This document shows, piece by piece, positions 25,709 through 38,095 of a stretch of 64,000 bases of DNA. The DNA is from Nymphaea colorata (Eukaryota > Streptophyta > Magnoliopsida > Nymphaeales > Nymphaeaceae), in contig NC_045151.1 of the NCBI RefSeq assembly GCF_008831285.2, positions 801,544 through 865,543 of the forward strand, given 5' to 3'. The notes under the pieces are model-generated. The model saw only the letters and a program-made list of their open reading frames with translations, was not told the DNA's origin and did not search any database. The first letter of the stretch is position 1, and each line of letters opens with the position of its first letter. The translations under genes and the position numbers were made by a program.

Positions 25709-26707
25709 ATGGAAAGAATCAGTGAATGCTGGAGCCTCGGGGGGTTAGAAGATCAGAAGCCCTTCTTACTCCACGGCAGCAACAGTGAGCCGAGAACCAC
25801 CGCCATTGCCGACAGCAGATTAGGACTGGTGACTCCTACCAGGAGGCTTCCATGCTCCCGCTATAAGGGAGTGGTTCCTCAACCAAATGGCAAATGGGGA
25901 GCTCAGATATACGAGCGGAACCACCGTGTCTGGCTGGGGACGTTTCGCACCGAGGTAGAGGCTGCGGTGGCCTACGACGTCGCCGTCCTCAAGTTCAGAG
26001 GCGGCGAGGCCGTCACCAACTTCAGGATCGTGTGGGAAGACCAGCATCAGACCTGCTTTCTGGAGGCTCACTCCAAGGAAGAGATCATCGACATGCTCAG
26101 GAGGAACACCTACCATGACGAGCTGGCTGCTGCCGAGGAGAGGGGCGCCGCCGCCGCTGACTCCTTCCCCTCATCGTCATGGGCAGGTCGTGAGTCTTGT
26201 CCCCGGTTCCTGGAAAAAGAGGAGCTCTTCGATAAAGTCCTCACGCCCAGCGATGTGGGGAAGCTCAACAGGCTCGTGATTCCCAAGCATCAAGCCGAGG
26301 CTTGCTTCCCTCAGCTACTCGAGGGTGAAAGCGACGGGTTGCTACTGAGCTTTGAGGATGAATCTGGTCGAGTTTGGAGGATCAAGTACTGTTACTGGAG
26401 TAGCAGCCAGAGCTTCGTCCTAACCAGAGGGTGGAGAGGGTTTGTGAGGGAGAAGGGGCTCAAGGCGGGGGATGTGATTACGTTCTTCAGGTCCAAAGGG
26501 CTTGAGAACATGTACTACATTAACTGGAAAAGTTTGGAAGCCGGCGAACTCCATCAGACGCCAGAGGAGTGGCCGGAGTGCAGATCGGTCTTAAAGCACG
26601 ACCTCCTGCATCAACAAGGTCAGTCGTTTAGGCTCTTTGGAACTGATTTAACTGCGCAACATATTGAGGCGCTAAGTGTAACTAGCAATAGCAGTTCTAG
26701 TGATTGA
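25709..26707 (+). CDS. RAV: RAV/TEMPRANILLO-type AP2-B3 transcription factor (copy 3)
   Basis: Intronless, 332 residues from the chosen start (MERISECW), which aligns with the equivalent ATG of the other two copies. The same frame stays open upstream to an ATG at 25514 (65 extra codons), but that part has no counterpart in copy 1 and is judged 5' leader. The AP2 domain lies at about residues 50-106 ([23 protein letters not shown]). The B3 domain lies at about 172-274 ([41 protein letters not shown]). A C-terminal RLFGTD (308-313) corresponds to the RLFGV-type repression motif of RAV proteins. The product is predicted to be a nuclear, sequence-specific repressor. This is the only copy in the window with all expected parts. 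Confidence 0.95.
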   Translation: MERISECWSLGGLEDQKPFLLHGSNSEPRTTAIADSRLGLVTPTRRLPCSRYKGVVPQPNGKWGAQIYERNHRVWLGTFRTEVEAAVAYDVAVLKFRGGEAVTNFRIVWEDQHQTCFLEAHSKEEIIDMLRRNTYHDELAAAEERGAAAADSFPSSSWAGRESCPRFLEKEELFDKVLTPSDVGKLNRLVIPKHQAEACFPQLLEGESDGLLLSFEDESGRVWRIKYCYWSSSQSFVLTRGWRGFVREKGLKAGDVITFFRSKGLENMYYINWKSLEAGELHQTPEEWPECRSVLKHDLLHQQGQSFRLFGTDLTAQHIEALSVTSNSSSSD

Positions 26708-27959
26708 GTCTGTTCGAGGCAAGCATAGTGGCAGAGTTGCTGACTCATGTACAGAGATCACATTTTGCTTTCTTGCAAACTCTATATCCATATATGATAA
26801 GGTTTCTGTCTATGGAACTTTTAAAGGGTGTTCGATAGCCTTGGATTTCAGATCCTAAGGATTCGAGAACTGTCGATTTTAAGATCAGACCCTCCCCCTC
26901 TCATCTTTTTGGTCAATCCAAAGTTTTAAAAGATAGATCTTTAGCAGTTCTGATAAATCATTTGAAAATACATTTGCAGCTGCAATCTCATCTTATATCA
27001 ACCTCAACAAATTTCAAATTCAACCTTTTGTCAGTCAGTCAATTGATAAAGTCCGCAAACTGCGAAATGATATTCAAGTTTTCAGCTCCTCTGGAAGTGT
27101 CATACATGACTTCATATCCAGGATGATAATTGGAGTCGATGAGCTTAGAAGTGGCTTGTAACGCCTATCCATTTTCTGCTGCACTACAATAGATTATAGT
27201 TTAACCTCTTCGAATATCAAAGTTCCCTCAAGTTTCGCTTCCCTATATCTTAATAGTATTACTTCTTACTTCTGCTACTGTAACTACGTATGGCATAAAC
27301 CTCAATCATTAGCACCTGAGATTGGGTTATCCCTCCACATCTAGAAATAAATTGCTTTCATCTTGTTGTCCTGAAATCACCTTCTCTAAGTGTTTTCGTA
27401 AAGTGTGTCCAATGGCAAAACAAACCAGGTTATAGTTCGGTCGCAATGCTCCTGTTTTAGTGCATTCAAACTTATGCATTGCGATAAATGGGCACATTAA
27501 TCATAGACATCCTTAACAAGAGCCCATTATCTTTTAACTATTAATGTTGAGGACTACTCAAGAACAATGTGAGTTTTTTCTCATGTGACAGAAGTATGTG
27601 ATAAAACATTTGTTAAAACAATTTTGTAGCTTGGTTGAACATCGGTTTAGAATATCTTAAACTCAAACATGAAAGGTTGGATTTGGCATCTCTTGAAGTC
27701 GTAGATCTTCATGAAAAAAACTATTCATGGATCCAGCTCTGTATATAAACCTCAATAGAATTATATAGTGGAGAGAATGCATCAGCACTTATTATCAATT
27801 GCACGTCATGCTCCGAGGTTTCAAGCAAATATGGCGATCAAATATTGGAGAGAATACATTTTGATTGCTGCTTATTCTATGAACCAAACTCTATTTCCCG
27901 TGCTTCAAAGAAAAATAACTTTATAGAGGTGTGCCTGCTGTAAATGTGTTTGCAAAACA
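26708..27959. other. 3' flank of RAV copy 3
   Basis: No gene. About 26826-26900 parallels the pseudogene's 3' flank. The remainder is AT-rich unique-looking sequence without coding signature. Confidence 0.55.
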
Positions 27960-28385
27960 AAATATAGAGCTAATGAACACATTGAAAGGTACAAGTCAAG
28001 CGTGGTGGCTAAAGGACTAATAAATCAAAGAGCTGGCCGATTATCATAAAGTGTATACTACATAGGTGCCTACTAACTGTTGCACTAACAAGTAATTGGA
28101 TTTTCCAGCAGATGGAAGTGTGTAATACTATAATGCCTTCATCCTCAATGATTTAGAAGAACAAGTTTATATAATGTTTCTGCTTGGCCGTGGTGAAGGG
28201 GAGACTCAAATGTCTAAACTAAACAAGAGTCTAAATGGTTTAAAGTAGGCACCACACAACTAGTTTGAAAAGTTCTTCGTTGCATCAGAAAAATATGGTT
28301 TGAATTTCATTCTTGTAAATGAGATGCTTTTTGGAAGTGTGTTGGATGGCTTCAAAACTACATGGGTACTATTTTAAAGAGCAGA
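27960..28385 (+). pseudogene. copia reverse-transcriptase fragment
   Basis: Read in shifting frames, this gives typical copia reverse-transcriptase pieces: a RYKSSVVAKG-like segment (about 27988), NAFILNDLEEQVYIMF (about 28130) and SKLNKSLNGLK (about 28215), followed by stops and an FEKF segment. It matches the region before the YVDD box in the other copia elements. No LTRs were recognised near it; it is a relic. Confidence 0.7.
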
Positions 28386-29300
28386 AATTTTTTATTCGTA
28401 AACTACCGAAAGAGATAAAATTGGTATAGATATTTTTAATAAATTTTATGCAACATGGTGTACATGGCACTCAAGTCTACAGTTCGTTTATTGATAGAAT
28501 CGCTATGACACTTTATGTAAAAAAGAAAATTTAAAAGAAAATGGAAGAGAAGCTTTGTATGTAAAATTGTACGGAAAAAAGAGATGGTGCTGCTTATTTT
28601 ATTGCTTGTTCTATTGGTGGCAGGAAAACAACCAAATTTACTGGAGTCTGGCACAGATGCGTGACCAGCACTTTTAGTTAGCACTGCCTCGAAAGGTGCT
28701 GCCAATAGTCTTCAAGGGAATTAGCATTACTGACAGAATAAGAAATAGATAGACGGCCAGGCAGGGGGCTTCATTTCAAATTTCTATCGCGTCAACCATT
28801 TGTACTGCAAAGGACACAAAGCAGTTCATATATTTTATAAAGATTCATATATTTTATAAAGATAACTAAGTTAGGTAAAAACTTGAGCCTTCAGCCCCGC
28901 TGTGGATCTCCCTGGTCACCCGATAAAGGTGCTGCCGACAATCGAGTAGATCTTAATTTTAGCCAATTCTTGTGAAGAAAGCCTGCGATTCGCCACCTTA
29001 TCATTAACCCTCTCTGTGTTCTTTGTCCCTTTCTCCTCTCGGCCTCCGGACTTAAAACGCACGAGCCCTCGGTCGCGCACCATTTGGTCTGCCATGTCAT
29101 GCCTGTTTCCCATTTCCCCTCTGACATGCAACTTTCGCTTCATCACATGCACGTCCAACTGACTGGTGTCGTCTTCGTTGGAATCAGCAACGGGTTTTTG
29201 AAATGCTTTCAGATGGGGAGCTCCGTGTACTCCTCTTTAATCAAATAGTTAATCATTTATGAGTTGTCTGGCTGTTCATACGTCACATTGATCATGTAAT
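28386..29300. other. intergenic, partly duplicated
   Basis: About 28920-29070 matches 9870-10040 near RAV copy 1. A short perfect direct repeat (ATTCATATATTTTATAAAG, twice) lies at about 28824-28862. The minus-strand frames at 28891-29158 overlap the duplicated block and have no family signature. Confidence 0.55.
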
Positions 29301-29737
29301 AGGGGTGTCAACTATCTCATTCTAATCGGACGTATATCTTATTATATCTATCTTTTCCGATATCTATGTATGGATTCAAATTCATATTTAAATTTGGATG
29401 AAAAAAATTTTATACCATAAATTAAACCATCTGATTTCATGATCCGAAACCAATTTTTAAATAAACATCTGAACCTGATTTTTAAATTAACATCTGAATC
29501 CAAAATTAAATCTGATATTACTATGTTATAGATATTAAGTAATGATATTTGTTTAAAACCATATCTGGTCTGATCCAAATCCGAATTTAGTCAAAACTTA
29601 CTTAAATTTGAATTTGAATCCGAATCCAATCAAATGCCATTTTTATACCTGAGTCTGATCTGAATTCTTAATTGAATATCAATATTTTTATGCACTTTGG
29701 TTGGATCTCACATCCAAAAAGATTTATTAACATCCCC
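29301..29737. mobile_element. MITE-like GATTCGGAT element (copy C)
   Basis: Starts AGGGGTGTCAAC and ends ATTAACATCCCC, imperfect inverted repeats matching the ends of copies A, B and D. The interior is the same degenerate ATCCGAATC type. Confidence 0.65.
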
Positions 29738-30015
29738 TTGTTTTTAAGATCAAAGAAATCCTATTGTTTGTGGAAAATTAGTGCTTGGTTTTATTAATAA
29801 TGAATGAATTAACTTTATGAGTTATTGTTTCTGTTTTCTCTTCCTGTTTTTGCACAAGTACTCCATGCTATGATCAGCTTTCTTGACACAGTTATATTCT
29901 TTTGCTTCCCAAATGCTGGGGCCATTAATGTTGATCAATATCAATCCGGATTCTAGTTTTCCCTATTTCATTGTTAAGATTAATTTAAATTATTTTTTAA
30001 ATACATATATAGAAC
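29738..30015. other. intergenic, nothing recognised
   Basis: AT-rich spacer between two short DNA elements; no coding signature. Confidence 0.6.
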
Positions 30016-30351
30016 TTACGGCTTGTTTGGTTGGAGGGAAAGGGAGAGAAAGGAAGAAAGTGTGTTTGGCTGCAAGGGGAGGAAAGGAAAGGAAAGGAAA
30101 GGAAAGGAAAGGGAGGGATTGTCTAGTCTAAATGCAATCTTTTTCAAATCGGACGGATTGTGAAGGAAAAAAAAGGAAAGGAAGAAGAAGAGTCTTTTTA
30201 TTCCCACACTACCCCTCTCATTCCTTTCCTTTCCTTTCTATCCAAACAAGCTTTTAAATCATTTTTTTCATTTTCATTCCTTTCTCTTCCCTTCCCTTTC
30301 CTTTCCCTCCCTTGATTTCCCTCCCTTTCCCTCCAACCAAACAGGGCGTTA
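30016..30351. mobile_element. Tourist-like MITE with TTA target duplication
   Basis: Element 30019-30348 is flanked by TTA on both sides (30016-30018, 30349-30351). Perfect 23 bp terminal inverted repeats occupy 30024-30046 and 30321-30343 (TGTTTGGTTGG then GAGGGAAAGGG). Purine-rich (GGAAA)n on the left and pyrimidine-rich (CCTTT)n on the right allow the whole element to fold back. TTA/TAA duplication with a GTTTGGTTG-type end is characteristic of PIF/Harbinger-derived Tourist elements. Confidence 0.88.
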
Positions 30352-31756
30352 ATGTCGGTGACTCTATCCCCTGCGTTTTCTGACAGGAATTTAAGTAGTC
30401 AAGTTTGCGTAAGTTCCGGCCATCTAATATTAAGACGTCCAACCCCGGAATAACCTATTTACCATGTGTCTGAAAAAAATAGTTTCGGACCCACCACATA
30501 CACAAAGTCCAGAATATCTTATTTACTGTGGGTCTAATATGAAATCTATGGATCTCAAATTACTGTGGATCTTATCTCCACATTGAAACATGCTAAGGTG
30601 GTTCAGAGTTTCTTTTATGATTGGGGTGGGAAGCATTACAACCACCGACTAAAATATCTTGCATCCATTATTTCCAAATGAGTATCTCCTATAGAAATCT
30701 AACTGAAGAGAGAACATTTTACCGGCACGAGTTATGAGAATGAAATCAAAGAGAACAAAAAAAAAAGGGTGTAGGTAAGCCACTAAAAATTTTCCTGTAA
30801 GATTTCAACAAGATGGCCTATGATAGATACCATCAAAACATCGAGTGAATCTCCCTTTGTAAGAATCGTCATTGGAGAAAAGATTTTCCCATTTACCAGA
30901 GTTTTCTGGGGTAGTATAAAGTGACATCCTTACATATTCAAGTCAAGTAAAGGCCATATTTGATGTCGACCATAACTAAACTTGATTCTTCACACATACT
31001 AATGCATATATGCAGATAAATTATGAAAACGATTGCTTCGCGTATTGGAAGAACACGGATCATATTAAATTAATGAAGGTTGGTAATGGCCATTGACTAA
31101 CTGCGAGCTATCTGGACGGTGGTCGCCAGAAAGATGCATGTAACGCAAGACCTAGATGCCGGACGGTGCCTTCCACGAGATGACTACTCAAGTTAGCCTG
31201 CAATGATAGGTTGGCCGGAGGACGGTTCTGTCTGGATGGCGGTGGCCGGAAATGTTTACATACATACGTCCGAACGACTAAAAGCACGAACTGATGAAAA
31301 CATCAAATAAGGAAGGGGACAAGGAGGCTTCCTCTCATGAACAAGCGTTGCAGAGAGACAGAAGACAAACTAGAAGAAAACAAAAAATCTTTGTGCCCAC
31401 CACTCCTTATTAAACTGACTCCGGTCGATCGGATTGAATTGCCAACCAGGAGATCAATGCGATCAAACTGTCATGGAAGTTATTGGTCATGATGGTCCTT
31501 TGCCTGAACACTGTGATCCCTCTCCCGTACGTCTTGCTTCATTATCGATTTGAATTCCTTCTCCAGGTTCATTATCTGCGCTTCCATGGTTCAGTTACCG
31601 AACACTATGCATTGATCACCAACTTGGCGGTATCCACGGGCTGTTCACGAGAAAACCAGCTCAGACTGACCATATACTTACTGACCATATACTTACAGCC
31701 ATTTAAATGTTTCCAGATTTCCAGCTATCGCTGTCTATAATCATAGGTTCATAGAA
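30352..31756. other. intergenic, end of the third RAV unit
   Basis: No gene. About 31600-31700 matches 24560-24650. Elsewhere a repeated CTGGACGGTGG/CTGGATGGCGGTGG phrase occurs (about 31110, 31235). The copia element starts directly after. Confidence 0.55.
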
Positions 31757-31999
31757 ACCTAAAGATTATTCATAATGAATTTTGTAAATTCTGCTTATAT
31801 AACTCAGCTTCCATGCTGGAAATACTGTTAGAAGACCTGTCGTTATATAAGGCTGGTTCAAAATATCCCTAACAAGAATTGATGAAGACTGCGGAAGGCT
31901 CCAGAATAATTCAGTTTCGCTTGGAATCTCATTTTAATATCTTGTATCAAAATATATTAAAGAGATTTATTTCCATTCTTTCATTAAACTCTATCCACA
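31757..31999 (+). repeat. 5' LTR, internally deleted
   Basis: Matches 36494 onward (AGATTATTCATAATGAA, GCTTATATAACTCAGC, TCGCTTGGAATCTCATTTTA-type segment), then jumps from the AAATATATTAAAGA block to CATTAAACTCTATC, skipping the segment that in the 3' LTR spans about 36685-36785. Confidence 0.85.
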
Positions 32000-32439
32000 T
32001 GGTAGAAAAGCAATTGCAGTTTTTGTGCAAAGTCTGGTTTTTAGTAGCGCCGCCTCCTCTTCAGCCGAATGAGAACAACAAACTAACGAAGGAAGTCGAA
32101 GACTCGAGTCTCGAATGCCATCGATTTGGTGCAAAAATTTTAACCTAGCGGTCCTAGCCCCTTTCCTATCTGAAAATACTTTTTTGCCACTAAAAGGGGC
32201 AAACAAGTTTTAAAACAACCAACTTTTTAAACAATTTACACGCTGTGCCATTTTCGGTCGCACCTTAAAGAAAATGGCAAAAAATGCGCGTTTTATACCC
32301 TTTTTTTTAATTTTTGCCGTTTTTTTTAATAAAACGTGTCTTATTCCTGTTTTATTGGATGGAGAGTCATTTGGAGAGTCATTTGGCGTATAATACGCGT
32401 TTTTTAAAAAAAAACACCGTTTTTTGTGACAATGGAGCA

Positions 32440-35400
32440 GGTCTATGACACTGGTGCTTTATGCTAAAAACAAGTTAGGATTTGTCAATGGCAGTATCCT
32501 CAACCTCTTGTTGTAGTACCTGAGTACCAGTCATGGGTGCGATGCAATGACTTAGTTCTCTCATGGATCATTAACTCATTATCAAAGGATTTGGCGAGTA
32601 GTATTATCTATGCTACCACTATGAGGGAGGTTTGGTGGACCTGCAAGAATGTTTTACACAAAGTATGTTCATCGTAAGTACCAGTTGAAGTCTGAAATCA
32701 ATTGTCTTTCTCAAGGTATGCTTTTTATTGTTGCTTATTTCACCAAATTGAAGGCATTGTAGGATGAGTTGGGATCGTATGAACCTTTGCCACCATGCAC
32801 ATGTGGTGCGTTGAAGGAAGTATCTGGTAGACAACAAGAATAAAAGGTAATACAGTTTTTGATGGGCTTGAATGAAACATATAATGTGATTCGTGGACAA
32901 GTTTTGTTGATTGAACCACAATCTACAATTGGAAAAGTATATAATCTAATGTTGCAAGAAGAAAAGCAAAGAGAAGCAAGAGTTCAGTTTCTTATTGATC
33001 ATGTTAACTTTTTTGTTAATTCAGATTTAAGAATGAACAAAAATAGAAATCAAAAGAGACACAATTCACTTCTCTTTTTGTCAAGCAACAGGGCAAGCTA
33101 GAGATAGGTGTTATAAGTTAAATGGCTTTCCACCTAACTTCAAAGGCAATAAATACAAACAGTATAAACCACTCAAGCAGATGAACACTGCTTCTAGTAT
33201 GAATGATGTTGTTGCAGAAAATGCTCATAGTGCTGCAGGAACAGTAAGCCATGGAAAGGAGGCCAACTAAGATGCAGCGCCTATCTTGACTTTAGAGGAG
33301 TACCAACAATTCAAATAACTTTTTAAGGAGAAATTTGTCCCAACTTCTTCTTCACCTCAGCTTAACATGGCTGATATGTCTATTTCTTATCCAAACCTTT
33401 GGGTATTGGATAGTGGTGCCAAAGACCATATGTCCTCCTCTCTGAACTCCATGACCAATGTTGTTAAACTTGGCTTTCTTTATTCTATTTGTTTACTAGA
33501 TTACAATTTTGTTCATGCCACACATAAGACAAACTAAAATCTAATCAACTAGTTCTTAAACATGTTCTTTACATACTTTAATTTAGATATAATATGTTAT
33601 CCATTAGTCAACTGACCAAGTCATCTAGGTGGTGTGTTTGTTTTGCTTGTGACAAATGTTACATTTAGGTCCATAACTCCAAGATGATGATTGGCGCAGG
33701 TGAAATGCAAAATGGATTGTACTTCCTTAAACCAGCTGTGAGCAAACCTGTAGACTTTGTCTCTACTAGCACACAAACTAAAATCTGGCATTTAAGGCTT
33801 GGCCACTGCTTAGTTTGCAAAAATAGAATGTTTTCAGCTCTTGATCATTCTATAGAAATGTCAAAAACTAGTTGTGAAGTTTGTTACTTGTCAAGGCAAG
33901 CTCACTTGCCTTTTCCAATTAGTAATACTAAATCTGAGTGCTTGTTTGATTTAATTCACTGTAACATTTGGGGTCCTTATAGTCAAACATCTATTTCAGG
34001 TGCTCAATACTTTCTCACAATTGTTGATGATTATTCTAAAGCCACTTGGGTCACATTCTTCAATGCTTCTTTAAAATAATTGAAAATCAATTTCATACAT
34101 ATGTGAAAAGGATTAGGACATATAATGAAGCTGAATTCTTTTCAAATGAAATGCAAAAGTTTTTACTTGTTGAAGGCACCTTGCACTGCATCAACACACA
34201 CAAGCAAAATGGGGTAGTTGAATGTAAACATAGACATCTATTAGATGTCACTAGATGCTTAAGAATTCATGCATGCTTGCCTTTGAAATTTTAGGATCAA
34301 TGTATACTTGATGTGTATTTTGTTAATAGAACACCCACACTTGTGCTTCAAGGAGAGATTTCACATGAGAGTTTATTTGGTAGAAAACCCTCGTATTCTC
34401 GTATATTTGGGTGTCTCTCTGTCATGTCACCAATGTAATGCCAAAATCCAAATTTGACCAAAGAGCTCAAAAGTGGATTTTCTTGGGGTATCCATATAGC
34501 CAAAAAGGACACAATATACAATCTTGAGTCTCATAAAAGTATGTCAACAGGAGTAAAATTCTTTGAATTTGTCTTTCCATTCAAAGATTATAATGATGAA
34601 AACCCCTTGTCGTGTTACCTATTTCTATTCCTGATCAAGAGTTGGATAACATAGTTGATGCAACAAACACAAGTTCAGCCCATCTAAATCTACCTAAACT
34701 CAGCCTAAATGAAGTGAGAATGCCCATGAAACCAGCCCAAATCAAATTCCGCAACAAGAAATTTCATCGGATTTAATCTTGCGTCACTCTCAAAGAGAAC
34801 GCAGACCATCAACCACAAAGACTTTTATTGTGGAATTGGAGATGCTGATTGTAGCTCACCTGCTCCGTCATCAACTGGGAGCGGGTGGATCAAAACACAG
34901 TAGTAAATTTCCTTTGTCTAAGTACATGTCCTTTGAGAATTTCTTTACACCTCATAAAGCATTTTTAGTGGCCATCTCTAAAGATTTTTGAACCGTCCTC
35001 CTTTAGTCAAGCGATTAAGCATCAATGTTGGCGTGACACCATGGCTGCTGAACTTAAAGCACTAGAAGAAAATGAAAAATGGGATATGGTGCATGCTTGA
35101 AAAGGCATAAAACCCATAGGGTGTAAGTGGGTTTACTAAATTAAATACATTTCTACTGGAATAGTTGAGAGTTTCAAAGGAAGGCGTGTAGCCAAAGGCC
35201 ATGCCCAAGTTGAAGGCCTTGACTATCATGACACTTATACTCGGGTGCAAAGCTTGACACAGTGAGGACTTTGCTTGCTGTTGCAGCCAAGGATACTTGA
35301 GTGCTGCATTAAAAGGATGTCCATAATGCCTTCCTACATGGAGATTTAGACGAAAATGTATATATGACATTGCCACCCAGATATGGCAGTGATGGGGAGA

Positions 35401-36460
35401 TTAGAATATGTCTTAATTAAATTAATCATTATATGTTCTTAAACAAGCCCTAATAAGCTAGCTTTCAAAGTTTTCCACAATACTTATAGACAATCAAAAG
35501 CAAATTATTCTCTCTTCACATTGCTTGACAAAAATTGCTATATGATGTCAAAATCTATGTGGATGACTTGATAGTAGTAGGAAATGATAGAAATCAGATT
35601 ACCTTGTTCAAAAAATACTTAAGCAGCAAGTTTCATATGAAGGACCTTGGAAAACTTAAGCATTTTTTAGGCATTGAATTAACAAAAACAAAGCAGGGAA
35701 TTTTTTATCACAACATAAATGTACATGTGATATTCTAGATGAGTATGGCCTTTTAAATGCCAAACCAATTGATTGTCCTTTAGAACAAAAACAGAATTTT
35801 TGTGATGAAATAGATGAAGCTCTTAAGGAATCATCTGTGTACGGAAGGCTCGTAGGAAGACTTATATAGCTGACCATCACTAGGCCAGATATAGTTTTTA
35901 ATCCTAGATAGGTTCATCTAAATGCAGCTTTGCAAGTTGTGAGATACTTGAAGGCTAATCCTAGTCAAGCAATCATGTTATATGCTAATACTAAGTTGCA
36001 GCTGGTTGGTTATTATGATGCGGACGGGCGGCATGTCAAGAAACAAAGAGATCAGTCAGTGGTTACTGCATTTACTTGCGTAAAAGTTTGATTTCATGAA
36101 AAACAAAAATGCAACAATCAGTATCTTGATCTTCAGCTGAAGCTGAATATTGAGCTATGGCTAATACGAGTTGTGAGGTAGTGTGGTTAAAAGTGCTTTT
36201 GGCTGATTTACAGGTGGTTCATGATGTTCCAGCAGAATTGTATTTGATAGTAAAGCGACACTGCATATATCTGAATTGGAAAAAATCCAATATTCCACGA
36301 ACGCACAAAGCATGTGGAAATTGACCCTCACTATGTGAGGGACTGGTTAAAAATAATATAATTTATCCAGCACATATATCATCAAAGCTTTAGCCTGCTG
36401 ATTTGTTCACAAAAGCCCTAACAAAGGAGCAGTTTCAGTTTTTTAAGTCCAAATTAGGTG
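32440..36460 (+). pseudogene. copia gag-pol, multiply broken
   Basis: Order seen: gag (about 32520-33100: WVRCND, SLSKDLASSI), a degraded CCHC knuckle (about 33080-33130, CQATGQARDRCYKLNGFPP), a protease motif WVLDSGAKDHM (33400-33430), GAG-pre-integrase with HLRLGH and CEVC (33684-33900), integrase (33930-34290: YFLTIVDDYSKATWV, then KQNGVVECKHR), reverse transcriptase with YVDD (35556-35567) and KDLGKLKHFLGIEL, and RNase H traces (about 36000-36430). Multiple stops and shifts separate the pieces. No functional product is expected. Confidence 0.9.
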
Positions 36461-36493
36461 TGTGGAATTTGCACACTTTAATTTGAAGGGGAG

Positions 36494-36808
36494 TGTTGAA
36501 GATTATTCATAATGAACTTTATAAATTATGCTTATATAACTCAGCTTCCATGCTAGAAATATCTGTTAGAAGATATGTCTTGTAAGGCTGGCTCAAAATA
36601 TCCCAAACATAATTGATGCAGAACTATTCGGTTTCTCTTGGAATCTCATTTTAATATCGTGTATCAAAATATATTAAAGAATTTTATTTTTATTCATTAT
36701 TTTTTCAGCAGTATATAAATATTCATTCATCAAATGAATGAAATGCAAGGGTCTCTTTTCACTCGCCTTCAGTTTTTCATCCTTTTGTTTCATTAAACTC
36801 TATCAACA
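36494..36808 (+). repeat. 3' LTR
   Basis: Starts TGTTGAAG directly after the polypurine tract and ends CTATCAACA, about 315 bp. A TATA-like GTATATAAATA lies inside at about 36711-36721. Confidence 0.88.
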
Positions 36809-36842
36809 CAAGAGACCTGCTTCCCAGCATAGCCTTCACCAT

Positions 36843-37690
<848 letters not shown>

Positions 37691-37739
37691 GAAAAACAAA
37701 CTTTTTTTGAACTTATTTTTTTCACATCTGAGCCATCAG

Positions 37740-38095
37740 ATTTAGAATGTGGATGACCTTGATTTCCCTTCCTTTTTTCATTTTCTCTCTTTCCCTCCCA
37801 TGCTCTCTCTCATCTTGCAAAAGGGGGAAAGGGCGCCGGATGGCTCCTCGTCCACCATTGCCGGCCGGCCCGCCCTTCTGCGGCAATCGGGGACGGCATG
37901 AGGGAGCCGCTGGGTCTCCCCCTTACCTCTACCCATCATGGGTAGAGCGAGGTCAGTTCTACCCACAATGGGTAGAGCAAGCCCCGGAAGCTCCCCCCTG
38001 CCGTCGCCGGCGGCCGGCATCACTCTGACGCTGTCCAGCGGGGATCGGGGAGAGAGAAGGAGAGGGATGGAGGGATTGGGTGTTAAAAATATGGA
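37740..38095. other. GC-rich block with TACCCAT...ATGGGTA palindromes
   Basis: An abrupt GC-rich island (CCGGCCGGCCCGCC near 37860; CGCCGGCGGCCGGC near 37996) in AT-rich surroundings. It contains two close palindromes, CTACCCATCATGGGTAG and CTACCCACAATGGGTAG (about 37930-37976). Frames on both strands are open, but none has a recognisable product. It may be the end of a large transposon (CACTA-type internal sequence is a possibility) or transferred coding debris. Confidence 0.4.

Larger units (their letters stand above)
31757..36808 (+). mobile_element. decayed full-length-span Ty1/copia retrotransposon
   Basis: 5' LTR 31757-31999 (with an internal deletion of about 100 bp relative to the 3' copy), a decayed Met-tRNA primer site TGGTAGAAAAGC (32000-32011; canonical TGGTATCAGAGC), a polypurine tract GAAGGGGAG (36485-36493) and 3' LTR 36494-36808 (TGTTGAAG...CAACA). 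The interior keeps the copia order gag, protease, integrase, reverse transcriptase, RNase H, but in many broken frames. No target duplication could be read, and the first bases of the 5' LTR are eroded. Confidence 0.9.

Noticed and set aside
30060-30320. (GGAAA)n and (CCTTT)n as two independent microsatellites
   Set aside because: They are the complementary arms of one MITE with a TTA target duplication.
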